DNA of 64,000 nucleotides, from NCBI GenBank assembly GCA_910585665.1, contig CAJUFI010000001.1, positions 1-64,000 on the forward strand, given 5' to 3'. The position numbers were made by a program, and so were the translations under genes. Positions 1-7,162 of the stretch are shown piece after piece; position 1 is the first letter of the stretch, and every line of letters starts with the position of its first letter. The DNA comes from an uncultured Acetatifactor sp. GTDB taxonomy: Bacteria; Bacillota; Clostridia; Lachnospirales; Lachnospiraceae. Below the pieces are notes generated by a model that did not search any database, was not told where the DNA came from, and worked only from the letters and a program-made list of their open reading frames with translations.

Positions 1-210
1 CACTCACCCAAAACGCACAGAACGCCGCCAGAGCCGCCGAAAAGCCCCTACCCAGGGAAATACCCCCGCAGCATAAAAGACCGCTTACAGCGCAACAAAG
101 TCGCCATAAACGCCCCGAAAAATGACGGAGTACAACGCATGGTAGACCGGGAAGCGAAACGAGCCGAGGGCAAGGGTATAGGATATGACCGCTGGGCGGC
201 TGTTCACAAT
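1..210 (+). pseudogene. C-terminal fragment of a mobilisation relaxase
   Basis: The frame is open from the left edge, so the gene began outside the window. The peptide is basic and ends in a stretch reading EGKGIGYDRWAAVHN, which resembles the C-terminal region of relaxases from Firmicute conjugative and mobilisable elements (from memory, a pattern like GKGYERWATVFNLKQ). The resemblance stops at about base 210. The frame then runs on to a stop at 402, but those residues look random and overlap an opposite-strand ORF. I infer a mobile-element end whose 3' part was deleted or replaced at about 211. The family assignment rests on a short motif. Confidence 0.5.
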
Positions 211-261
211 TGCTGTTCATACCCTCATGGAAATAGTACAAATGAAGCTAATACAAAATCT

Positions 262-684
262 TTACGACTGAATTGTACTGATGATCTTTTGAAGTTCCTC
301 GTTAATTATCTCTTCTGCAACGAAGCCTTCTGTTTGGCTGGTTTCTTTATTTCTTCTCATTGCAATAAGAAAGGCAACAACATCCTTCTTGGTTTCTTTT
401 AAAAGAATCAAAAATTCATGAGTTGTTACAAATACATTCATACGCGAATAGGCGTCCTCTACATCAATAAATTCACTGAGAGTTTCCTTATTTACTTGGC
501 GTGTTTCTACAACTAGCCTGACTGCTGTTTTTCCACGAGAGGTACAATAGCTGATAACTTTTGCAAGCGATGTATCATCTGTAACAAGCGTTTCTTTGAT
601 GTGTTTTACAAGTTCTTCGTCAAGTTGGCTCAGCATCCACAAAAAGTTTAGCCCTCCATATTGTGACAGAGCCGCTGCTTTCAT
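262..684 (-). CDS. Hypothetical protein, 140 aa
   Basis: I do not recognise this protein. It is 140 residues, mostly predicted helical, Glu/Lys-rich near the C-terminus, with no signal peptide or membrane segment. It lies 16 bases downstream of a second unknown ORF (701-898) and behind the RhuM gene, all on the minus strand, so the three could be co-transcribed. An in-frame stop lies four codons before the ATG. The only Shine-Dalgarno-like bases (AAGGTG) sit very close to that ATG, so initiation may be coupled or may use the internal ATG at codon 17. Base composition is AT-rich like the RhuM gene. It could be a fragment of a larger protein. Confidence 0.4.
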   Translation of the reverse strand: MKAAALSQYGGLNFLWMLSQLDEELVKHIKETLVTDDTSLAKVISYCTSRGKTAVRLVVETRQVNKETLSEFIDVEDAYSRMNVFVTTHEFLILLKETKKDVVAFLIAMRRNKETSQTEGFVAEEIINEELQKIISTIQS

Positions 685-700
685 TACACCTTACTGTAAA

Positions 701-898
701 TCAAAACATCTCCAGCCATTTCACTTCAACCTTTTGCCCCTCACTCACAGCACTGCTCTCAATATTGATATTTCTATGCATTTGCTTGAATGCCAAACGG
801 TCGAAGTTGGAGCCACTGTGATTGGTGCCAATATAAACTTGGCTGATAAATAATTCATGCTCTGTAACCCACCTTCCTGCTTGCGTCAGATTAGGCAA
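701..898 (-). CDS. Hypothetical small protein, 65 aa
   Basis: This 65-codon frame begins at a TTG two bases after the RhuM stop codon and ends 16 bases before the next ORF. I do not recognise the family. There is no membrane segment. The ribosome-binding site is weak, and no ATG lies near the 5' end. The tight packing behind RhuM argues for a real cistron. The other reading is that this ORF and the next are two parts of one gene separated by a frameshift, since they lie in different frames. Confidence 0.3.
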   Translation of the reverse strand: MPNLTQAGRWVTEHELFISQVYIGTNHSGSNFDRLAFKQMHRNINIESSAVSEGQKVEVKWLEMF

Positions 899-900
899 AA

Positions 901-1893
901 TTATTTTTTATCTTCCAACTCTTGTAATTCTTCTATACTTTCAAGAAAATGGCATTCCACCGGAGAAAGGATATCCTCCTGCTTTTTCCGATATTTGTCG
1001 TATTCTCCATGCGCCTTTTCAAGAGCCTGTTTATGAGTAACTCTTCCTTTTGTAGTTAAAATATCCCTTCTTGTCATTTTCAGATAGTCGTCAATTGTTT
1101 CCAGCCAGTCTTTCATATACATTGGTTCTTGATTCAAGGCATGGACTTCCGCAATATCTAAATACGCCGTAACGATTTTATTTAACGCATCTATTTCTTT
1201 TTCGTTTAAATAATTCTTTGCAACTTCTACATCAGAACGTTTAATCTCCTTTCCAGCCCACGCTGTTAATCCCATATTGTCCTTATCTGCATCTGCCCGC
1301 TGATAGATTACTTCTGCCGCTGTGTGCTTATGAGCCGCCCAGTGCATTTTATTTTGTACCTGCTTAAAAAATATAATCGAACTTTCTGCTTTTGGGGCAT
1401 AATCAATACTTGTTGCATATATTTCCAGAACTTTTCTCCAAAATACTTTTTTAGAAGAACGAATATCACGGATACGAGCTAGCAATTCATCAAAATAGTT
1501 TCCGCCTCCAAGATTCTTAAGTCGATCATCATCTAATGCGAACCCTTTTTTCATATATTCCTTCAAAATAGAAGTAGCCCATATTCTAAACTGTGTTCCT
1601 CTCAGGGATTTTACCCGATAACCAACGGAAATAATAACATCTAAATTATAGAAATCCACCTGATAGGTCTTACCATCAGAAGCAGTGTAGGCAAATTTTG
1701 CCCAAACTGCTTCTTTTGCCAATTCTCCTTCTTTAAAAATATTTCTTATATGTTTTCCGATTACACTTTTATCTCGTTGAAATAATTCGGCCATCTGATC
1801 TATGGAGAGCCAAACCGTGTCATGGTCAAATGTAACTTCTATTTTTGTGACTCCATCTTCTGTAGTGTACATGATGATATTTGATTGCGTCAT
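901..1893 (-). CDS. rhuM: RhuM-family protein
   Basis: RhuM (virulence protein RhuM, PF13310) family member. The name comes from a Salmonella pathogenicity-island gene; the biochemical role is unknown, and the genes often sit in restriction-modification and other defence loci. The 330-residue length is usual. The N-terminal half carries the family signature, including WLSIDQMAELF, a D-K-S-VI-KHI-NIF run and the YNLDVIISVGYRV segment. The C-terminal half has the IYATS-DY and MHWAAH-HTA-E-I regions. The start at 1893 is chosen because GGAGG lies five bases upstream; a TTG 12 bases earlier is less likely. The gene appears intact among broken neighbours and may head a short operon with the two unknown ORFs. 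Confidence 0.88.
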   Translation of the reverse strand: MTQSNIIMYTTEDGVTKIEVTFDHDTVWLSIDQMAELFQRDKSVIGKHIRNIFKEGELAKEAVWAKFAYTASDGKTYQVDFYNLDVIISVGYRVKSLRGTQFRIWATSILKEYMKKGFALDDDRLKNLGGGNYFDELLARIRDIRSSKKVFWRKVLEIYATSIDYAPKAESSIIFFKQVQNKMHWAAHKHTAAEVIYQRADADKDNMGLTAWAGKEIKRSDVEVAKNYLNEKEIDALNKIVTAYLDIAEVHALNQEPMYMKDWLETIDDYLKMTRRDILTTKGRVTHKQALEKAHGEYDKYRKKQEDILSPVECHFLESIEELQELEDKK

Positions 1894-1988
1894 TATACCC
1901 TCCAAATATTAGATATTTATAGATGCCTAAAGTTCAGGAATAAACAGTCGATAACTTAATCTTATCGAATATTTCCTAAAAATGAACA

Positions 1989-2237
1989 TTATTCTTGTAT
2001 AAAAAGAGATGCAAGAGAAGCATACTCCCAAATACGATTCCTCACATTATCGTTTTTTTGAATGACGATACCATTCTCACTCAATATGTGCACAGCCATT
2101 GATATTGAATTGAACGAACTACCCAACTGCTTTGCAGCATGGGAAATGCTAGTCACAGGAAAGATCTTGAGGTAATCATATACGATCCAAACGCTCTTAG
2201 GCAGCAATTGTATTTCTTTTAAATGATTTGGTGTTAG
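1989..2237 (-). pseudogene. C-terminal remnant of a Fic/DOC-family protein
   Basis: Only the C-terminal winged-helix part is present. A segment like FPVTSISHAAKQLGSSFNSIS is followed by a short wing and a terminal RNRIWEYASLASLF. This matches the HTH tail of Fic-family AMP-transferases, where an HTH of the form AA-LGVSF-T--KAI ends near RNR-F-Y--YL. The catalytic HPFxxGNGR core and the upstream half are absent: the frame is closed by a stop just above 2237, and transposase-like sequence follows. I infer a Fic gene truncated by insertion or deletion. The fragment ends 95 bases upstream of rhuM on the same strand. Confidence 0.6.
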
Positions 2238-2260
2238 TCAATAAATATGTTGGTATTGCT

Positions 2261-2446
2261 TCACAGCACTACTAAGTTGTAGTTGTGAATATCGTATACA
2301 CCATGCCAAAAGCAGCCGTTTCCAATGTTACACAGAGAATGGAACAGAGAGTCTGCCAGGCTGTTTGCACACCGGAATGCAATCGAGAATAATGCGTTGT
2401 AACGGTTAATGTATTTTGTGGCTACCCCACGGTAATGGACGTACAT
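2261..2446 (-). mobile_element. IS1595-like transposase C-terminal remnant
   Basis: The peptide begins HYRGVATKYINRYNALFS, resembling the conserved C-terminal end of IS1595/ISXO2-type DDE transposases, where an F-GVSTKYL-NYL-WF block precedes the stop. The remainder is short and matches nothing I know. The catalytic DDE residues would lie upstream and are absent: directly upstream on this strand the sequence turns into the opposite-strand XRE regulator fragment. I infer that an IS copy landed near this point and later decayed. I did not find terminal inverted repeats. The assignment rests on one motif. Confidence 0.45.
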
Positions 2447-2460
2447 CTCTTTTATATAAG

Positions 2461-2691
2461 AATGCAGGGAAATGCATGCCCGACTATTCCGTCATTGAAC
2501 TATTGTGCGGAGAACTGGGCACTACCCTGGCTGAGCTGATGAGCGGCGAGGAAGACGAGAAAAGCATACACACCTATGACAATGAACAGGTGGTCGAAAT
2601 GCTGGGGCTATCCATTGGGGAAATGCTGACCGGTGTTTTCCTTCTGGGCCGCTATCTGGCCCGGGGTGTAAAAAAGAATGGAGATGTTTGA
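2461..2691 (+). pseudogene. 5'-truncated XRE-family regulator
   Basis: The coding frame from about 2461 reads as the end of a Cro/C1-type helix-turn-helix domain (GKCMPDYSVIELLCGELG, then a TLAELMSGE motif) plus a C-terminal tail of about 50 residues. In intact Clostridia homologues a V-N-KAVSKWE segment precedes the GK-MPD motif; here that part and the start codon are missing and transposase-remnant sequence abuts. It ends in TGA at 2689-2691, three bases before the next start codon, so the two genes probably formed one operon. It is probably non-functional as a DNA-binding protein. Confidence 0.6.
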
Positions 2692-2693
2692 AT

Positions 2694-2867
2694 ATGCGCA
2701 AAAAAAGGACTCTGTCTATTATCGGAATCATATTCGCGGCATTGGGGCTTATCAGCTTTGCGCTGTGCTTTTTTCAGCAGGGCGGGAACGGGGGATTGCT
2801 GTCGTCAGGCTTCCTGTGCAATTCTGTCGCTTTTTTGCTTTACTGCATTGGGAACCGCAGAAACTAA
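2694..2867 (+). CDS. Small two-helix membrane protein, 57 aa
   Basis: ATG at 2694, TAA at 2865-2867, 57 codons. A basic N-terminus (MRKKR) leads into a hydrophobic helix at about residues 7-27, a Gly-rich turn (QQGGNGG), a second hydrophobic helix at about 36-53 and a basic tail. It starts three bases after the stop of the truncated XRE regulator, and a GGAGATG sequence inside the end of that gene could serve as its ribosome-binding site. Short two-helix proteins of this kind commonly follow XRE regulators in Lachnospiraceae (from memory). Because the upstream gene has lost its promoter region, expression is doubtful. Confidence 0.6.
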   Translation: MRKKRTLSIIGIIFAALGLISFALCFFQQGGNGGLLSSGFLCNSVAFLLYCIGNRRN

Positions 2868-2982
2868 TCCGGATAGGGAAGCTTGTCCACGATATATTTT
2901 TGTTCCGCCGCGGATGCCCCATCATATGGCATCTATGCCCTCCTCTTCTGCCGCAGGCAGTCACCATGGATGCCTTTTGCGC

Positions 2983-3020
2983 CAGGCACTCTTCCCCGCG
3001 TCATCGGGAAAGGGTGCCTG
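2983..3020. terminator. Candidate stem-loop between convergent genes
   Basis: An imperfect inverted repeat pairs AGGCAC at 2984-2989 with GTGCCT at 3014-3019 and continues through a second block of pyrimidines and purines. It lies between the convergent small membrane gene (+) and the GNAT gene (-), the expected place for a shared terminator. Neither side has a clean run of T; the plus-strand side is followed by GATTTAAA. Weak call. Confidence 0.3.
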
Positions 3021-3030
3021 ATTTAAACTC

Positions 3031-3864
3031 TTATTTTGCTGTCAGCGTTCGGCAGATCTGCTGTGTGCGGTCGCATTGGTACCCGCATTTTTCTGCCACG
3101 CGGGCAGATTCTTTTGAAATGGCAAATCCATAATGAGGAATCCCGCCGCTGTTGAAGATATCATGGGAAAACCATGATGCCAGATCCGTGGCATAGCCGT
3201 TTCCTCTGTACCGCTCTTCCACATACAGCCACCCGATATCGTATATGTTGGCATAGCCGCATTCAGCGCGAAGATATCCCGCAATATTCCCGTCCACGCG
3301 CAGGATATAACAGATTACATCACGAAAGCATGTCATCTGCCGGAACGCATCCTCCGACATGGATTCCGGATCTAATTTGCCATCCTTAATATCCTGCGCG
3401 ATTTCGATTTTGTCCGTCTCGCACATTCTTGAGACACATACCCTGGGATTGTGCTTTCTCTCCTGCAGTTCTGAAGGTGAATGGATATAATACACAGGAC
3501 TCGCAGAATATGTGGGGATATCCATGGAAAACTGCCGGTTCAGGTCTTCGTGATTTAACACAGAGGGAAACGGAGTCCGTATTTCAATCTCGTCAAAGGC
3601 ATCTTTTATCTCGCTCACATACGCAAGGCACTCTGTGATGAGACCCGCGTCCTCGGTATTCACGACGAGGAGCAGGAAGCTATCGTCATATTTTTTGACC
3701 TGTATATACTCTGAAAAAGGCCCATCGGAATGGCTCGCAAAAAAGACAATCTCCATTACTTTATAGTCATTACCTGCAAGCGAAATGTCCGTACATGTAT
3801 TATAATATTCCACTTTATCCAATGCATCGAAATGAGCCAGCATTTTTGTATTTTCAATTCTCAT
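3031..3864 (-). CDS. GNAT-family N-acetyltransferase
   Basis: A 277-residue protein with a C-terminal GNAT acetyl-CoA domain (about residues 145-277). Visible are the beta4 segment WLYVEERYRGNGYATDLA, containing the R-x-x-G-x-G/A pyrophosphate-binding loop, and a later A-KCGYQ region at the end of the fold. The N-terminal half (1-140) is acidic and aromatic and resembles substrate-side extensions of two-part GNAT proteins of Clostridia. The substrate is unknown. The start is supported by GGAGCAG upstream of the ATG. It is transcribed alone, convergent with the small membrane gene. A 14-base inverted repeat lies about 90-150 bases upstream and may be an operator. Confidence 0.8.
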   Translation of the reverse strand: MRIENTKMLAHFDALDKVEYYNTCTDISLAGNDYKVMEIVFFASHSDGPFSEYIQVKKYDDSFLLLVVNTEDAGLITECLAYVSEIKDAFDEIEIRTPFPSVLNHEDLNRQFSMDIPTYSASPVYYIHSPSELQERKHNPRVCVSRMCETDKIEIAQDIKDGKLDPESMSEDAFRQMTCFRDVICYILRVDGNIAGYLRAECGYANIYDIGWLYVEERYRGNGYATDLASWFSHDIFNSGGIPHYGFAISKESARVAEKCGYQCDRTQQICRTLTAK

Positions 3865-3955
3865 ATCATTCTGCTCCTAATCTGAATAACAAGAATCTCT
3901 ACTATTCGTTTCATAATATATACTGCGCACCGGTTGAATTTGCAGTACAACCCGA

Positions 3956-4016
3956 CTGCAGACCGCCAGCCAGGTATTTTCCCAGAGGCATCACTGTAAA
4001 TCCTGGCGGTCTGCAG
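3956..4016. repeat. Perfect 14-base inverted repeat upstream of the GNAT gene
   Basis: CTGCAGACCGCCAG at 3956-3969 is repeated exactly in reverse complement at 4003-4016, with 33 bases between the arms. It sits in the gap between the GNAT start (3864) and the end of the degraded GH2 gene (4109). There is no following T-run in either direction. It could be an operator for a looping dimeric regulator, an RNA hairpin, or the ends of a tiny non-autonomous element. Confidence 0.7.
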
Positions 4017-4108
4017 TATAACAACCAATTACGTCCTGATTCTATACATCATCTCAGAATTTTTCATGTGTGGATCACGTATTTTGAACATCCCCCAAAT
4101 CCTCATTC

Positions 4109-5366
4109 CTACTTCACGTTTAGTCTTACAGGCTCAATGATTCCGCATCCGGAAAGATTTTCGCCCTTATTCTGCAGAATCACGGTCATTTCCTGAGTTC
4201 CAGAGAGATTCTCGGGCAGAGGAATCACAAATCTTGTTTCCATATCCCTGGAACTGTCGTGCACCAACTTTCCGTTCAGGTAAACCCAGGCAGCGCCCAT
4301 CACATGGGGGAAGGAAATCTCCCGTTTTCTCTGCTGCGCAGGCAGCAAAAACGTCACCTGGTACATGCCGTAGCTGTGGGGATGCCCTTCAAACAGTGGC
4401 TGTGGCGTGCCCTGGAAGGAGATGGGTTCGAAGCTGTTCATATCGTTGACATCTGCCTGTAGATTCGCATCTGGCATCTCGTCAAACAGCTTATGATATA
4501 ACTTCCATCCGTCCAGTATCTGATTCTGCACTGGCAGAATATAAGGAACGGAATCCGCAGTCTCGCATACCGGAATCGATACATGCACCATATCTGCTAT
4601 GCCGCATGATACTGCGATTTCCACCGTCTCCACCCCGGTATTCCTGACAATCAGCTGCGCACGGCCATGGAACAGCTGTCTGTTTTCGGCCACATCCTCT
4701 TCCCGGGAATTCGGGTTCCCATTCCCTACACCCAGAATAGTGCCGTTCTTTATGCCCCCAGCACCGGCCTGGTCATGATGGTTGCATGTTCCCTTCAGCT
4801 TGATGTTCATATGGACGGCTGACTTTTTGTAGAGCCATACACTCCGGTAGATGCCCGCGCCCTCGTACCACCAGCCCTCCCAGGAACGGGCATCGATGAA
4901 GACTGCAATGGTGTTGGGCACTGTCCCGAAGTTAGCGATGTCTGTCATGTCGATGATGAAGCTGTTGTAAGTATAGTTATGACATTTCATCAGGGTTCCG
5001 TTTACGTAAATTTTGCTTCCGCCGTCACGCCTTCAAATTCCAGCAGGATCTGTTGGTCTCTGTCCGTTTCGTCCAACAAGAACCGGAGACGGTACCAGCC
5101 CATCCCCCTTTCCTTGTAGCCATGGTTCGGGGACTCGTTCTCATCGAAGGGCTTTTGAGTCACCCAGTCGTGGGGAAGCTGTACTGTCTCCCATCCCGAA
5201 TCATCGAAACCGGACGCCGCGGGTCCTCCCCGCCCGCCTTAGCAAAGGCATAGGTCTCATTGTGTTTTTTCCGCTCAAGGAAAACGGTAAAAGGCTCGTT
5301 TGTAAATTTCCATCCTTCGTTTAGGCAGAATATCCCTGGCTGCCTATCTTGAAATCTCATGCGCAT
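4109..5366 (-). pseudogene. Degraded GH2-family glycosidase
   Basis: The remains of a glycoside hydrolase family 2 enzyme (beta-galactosidase or beta-glucuronidase type). The N-terminal jelly-roll starts near 5366 (FCLNEGWKF), and a W-ETVQLPHDW block follows only after a frame change near 5215. A GMGWYRLRFLL block needs another change near 5110, and an IYVNG-L block needs another near 5010. From 4990 the sandwich domain continues (ARSWEGWWYEGAGIYRSVWL) to KLKGTCNHHDQ, which normally opens the TIM barrel. It then jumps directly to NGTILGVGNGNPNS, near the normal C-terminal region. The catalytic barrel with both glutamates is therefore deleted. The gene cannot make an active enzyme. Confidence 0.85.
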
Positions 5367-5392
5367 GTCCTCCTTGTTCTATAAGGGTTAAG

Positions 5393-5776
5393 TCAGCTGA
5401 AATCGTAGAACGATTTCGTCTCCTGGTTCCGGTATTCGTGCTTTTCATAATAGCCGATCAGGCTGCCTTCCTCGTCCCGCAGGGCTACCATATAGACATC
5501 CTTGTTCTCCTTGTCGTTGCGGGAGGTGTAGATGATATTGTTGGAGGAATCGGACCGGAACCAGTCCACCACCTTTTGGATCATCTCTCCGGATCCGGGG
5601 CTGTGGCAGTCCAGCAGGCTTCTGCCCAGGAGCGCCTCTCCGCCCCATTTGGCGTACCTTTCGGCAGCCGCCGGGTTCATATAAATGATTTCGTGGACCA
5701 GGTTGCAGACCACCACTGCGCATTGATCCATGTCGATGATGCTCTTGAAATACGGGTACAAAACTTTTTCTGTCAT
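5393..5776 (-). CDS. Single PAS-domain protein
   Basis: A 127-residue soluble protein that is essentially one PAS fold. It has an N-terminal helix, a VVVCNLVHEIIYMNPAAAERY strand-helix segment typical of the PAS core, a LLGRSLLDCHSP helix and C-terminal strands ending in EEGSLIGYYEKHEYR. There is no kinase, HTH or membrane segment. Proteins like this are common in Clostridia and may act as small ligand or redox sensors; the partner is unknown. It lies downstream of the VWA gene on the same strand with a 161-base gap and may belong to that transcription unit. Confidence 0.75.
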   Translation of the reverse strand: MTEKVLYPYFKSIIDMDQCAVVVCNLVHEIIYMNPAAAERYAKWGGEALLGRSLLDCHSPGSGEMIQKVVDWFRSDSSNNIIYTSRNDKENKDVYMVALRDEEGSLIGYYEKHEYRNQETKSFYDFS

Positions 5777-5937
5777 AGAAAACCTTCTCCTTTATGCTTT
5801 GTTTTTGGAAGGAACGATTTTTATTCCTCCCCTAAATAAGATTTCTCTTCTGCCTCCAGGATCTCTGCGCGTCCCGTAATCGAAGTGCCGCTCCCTGCTT
5901 TCATCAAATCCCACCACCCGGACATGGACGGTCTCGC

Positions 5938-7119
5938 CTACTTCTTTTTCTCGAACTCCTTCACGAACTGCTCTAAATCCTGCCCTTTCAGCGCCCGCTC
6001 CAACAGCTGCGGCAGCATCTGAGGACTGCAGGCGAAGCAGGGGATTTTCAGGCTGGCAACCTTTTGGGCCATCTGCGCGTCATAATAAGGCTTGCCGCTC
6101 TCCGCCAGGGCCAGCAGGCAGACCACTGTCACCCCCGCTTCCTTCATATCCCCCAGCCTGCGCAGCAGCGCGGCCCGGTTGCCGCCCTCCTCCAGGTCGG
6201 TGATCAGGAAGAAGAGGGCCTTCTTCGGATTTTCGATAAATTGTTCACAATAAGCCACAGACTGGTCGATATTCGTGCCGCCGCCAAGCTGGAAGCCGAA
6301 GAGCAGATCCACAGGATCGTCGCTTTTCTCCGTCAGGTCCACGATATTCGTATCGAAGGCCACAATCCGCGTGGAGATGCTGGACATGCTGGCCAGGATG
6401 CAGCTGATGATGGAGGAATAGATTACAGACTCCCCCATGGAACCGCTCTGGTCAATGTCCAATATCACGTTCCATTTGTTGGCCGCGGTGGTACTGGTGC
6501 GGTCAAAGAAATAGAAATGTTCCGGCACAATGGTCTTCAGCTCCTGATTGTAATGTTTCAGGTTCCTGGAAATGGTCGTCTTGTAGTCAAGAGCCATTGC
6601 CGAGGGAATCGGGGAATGCCTGCGCTTGTTGACGGCAGCCGTCACCGCCCGGCGGATGTCCTGTTCCAGCAGCTTGTTGATCTCCTCCACGATTTTCCGG
6701 ATGAAAACCCGCACGCTTTCCTTGGAGCGCTTCGGAATCTGATCCTTGAGAAGCAGGATTGTTGAAGCGAGATTCACGTCCGGCTCCAGATTCTCCAAAA
6801 GCTCCGGTTCGAAAATAAGCTGCTTAAGACCGCAGCGCGTCATGGCGTCACCCTGTATGATTTTCACCAGATCCTTGTCGAACAGGCTCCTCACGTCCCC
6901 CAGCCATTTCGTGATCTGGGGGTTCGAGGGCCCTCTCCCGGCACCGGCGCCCGCACCCTGGGAGCCGAAGCTGCCCGGCGAATTCAGGTTGTAGATGGCC
7001 GCAAGAGCCTGGTCCATCAAGTCGAACTCCCCCTGGGGCTCGCTGCCGCCCATCCTGGAAAAGCGGTCCTGGCTCTCCTGGCCGAGAATCAGCCGCCATC
7101 TGGTCATTGATTTTTCCAT
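5938..7119 (-). CDS. VWA-domain protein of the MoxR/SWIM cluster
   Basis: A 393-residue protein. The N-terminal 210 residues are helical with a Gly/Ala-rich stretch near 50-63. The C-terminal half is a von Willebrand A domain with a complete metal-ion-dependent adhesion site: D223-Q-S225-G-S227 (IDQSGSM), T282 in LGGGTNID and D308 in ITDLEEGG. This is the CoxE-like arrangement, in which a VWA protein works with a MoxR ATPase in metal-dependent assembly or remodelling. The start at 7119 has GGAGG six bases upstream; an upstream in-frame extension overlaps the preceding gene and is rejected. It is the last gene of the five-gene block, 43 bases after the DUF5682 gene. No signal peptide, so probably cytoplasmic. 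Confidence 0.88.
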   Translation of the reverse strand: MEKSMTRWRLILGQESQDRFSRMGGSEPQGEFDLMDQALAAIYNLNSPGSFGSQGAGAGAGRGPSNPQITKWLGDVRSLFDKDLVKIIQGDAMTRCGLKQLIFEPELLENLEPDVNLASTILLLKDQIPKRSKESVRVFIRKIVEEINKLLEQDIRRAVTAAVNKRRHSPIPSAMALDYKTTISRNLKHYNQELKTIVPEHFYFFDRTSTTAANKWNVILDIDQSGSMGESVIYSSIISCILASMSSISTRIVAFDTNIVDLTEKSDDPVDLLFGFQLGGGTNIDQSVAYCEQFIENPKKALFFLITDLEEGGNRAALLRRLGDMKEAGVTVVCLLALAESGKPYYDAQMAQKVASLKIPCFACSPQMLPQLLERALKGQDLEQFVKEFEKKK

Positions 7120-7162
7120 GTAAAACCTCCGTCTTGAAAAACATACCTCTCGTAATTTTCTG

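Noticed and set aside
5777..5937. Short peptide resembling an S1-domain end (ETVHVRVVGFD) between the PAS and VWA genes
   Set aside because: It is short, has no start codon or ribosome-binding site and lies in a gap; a coding remnant is possible but unsupported.
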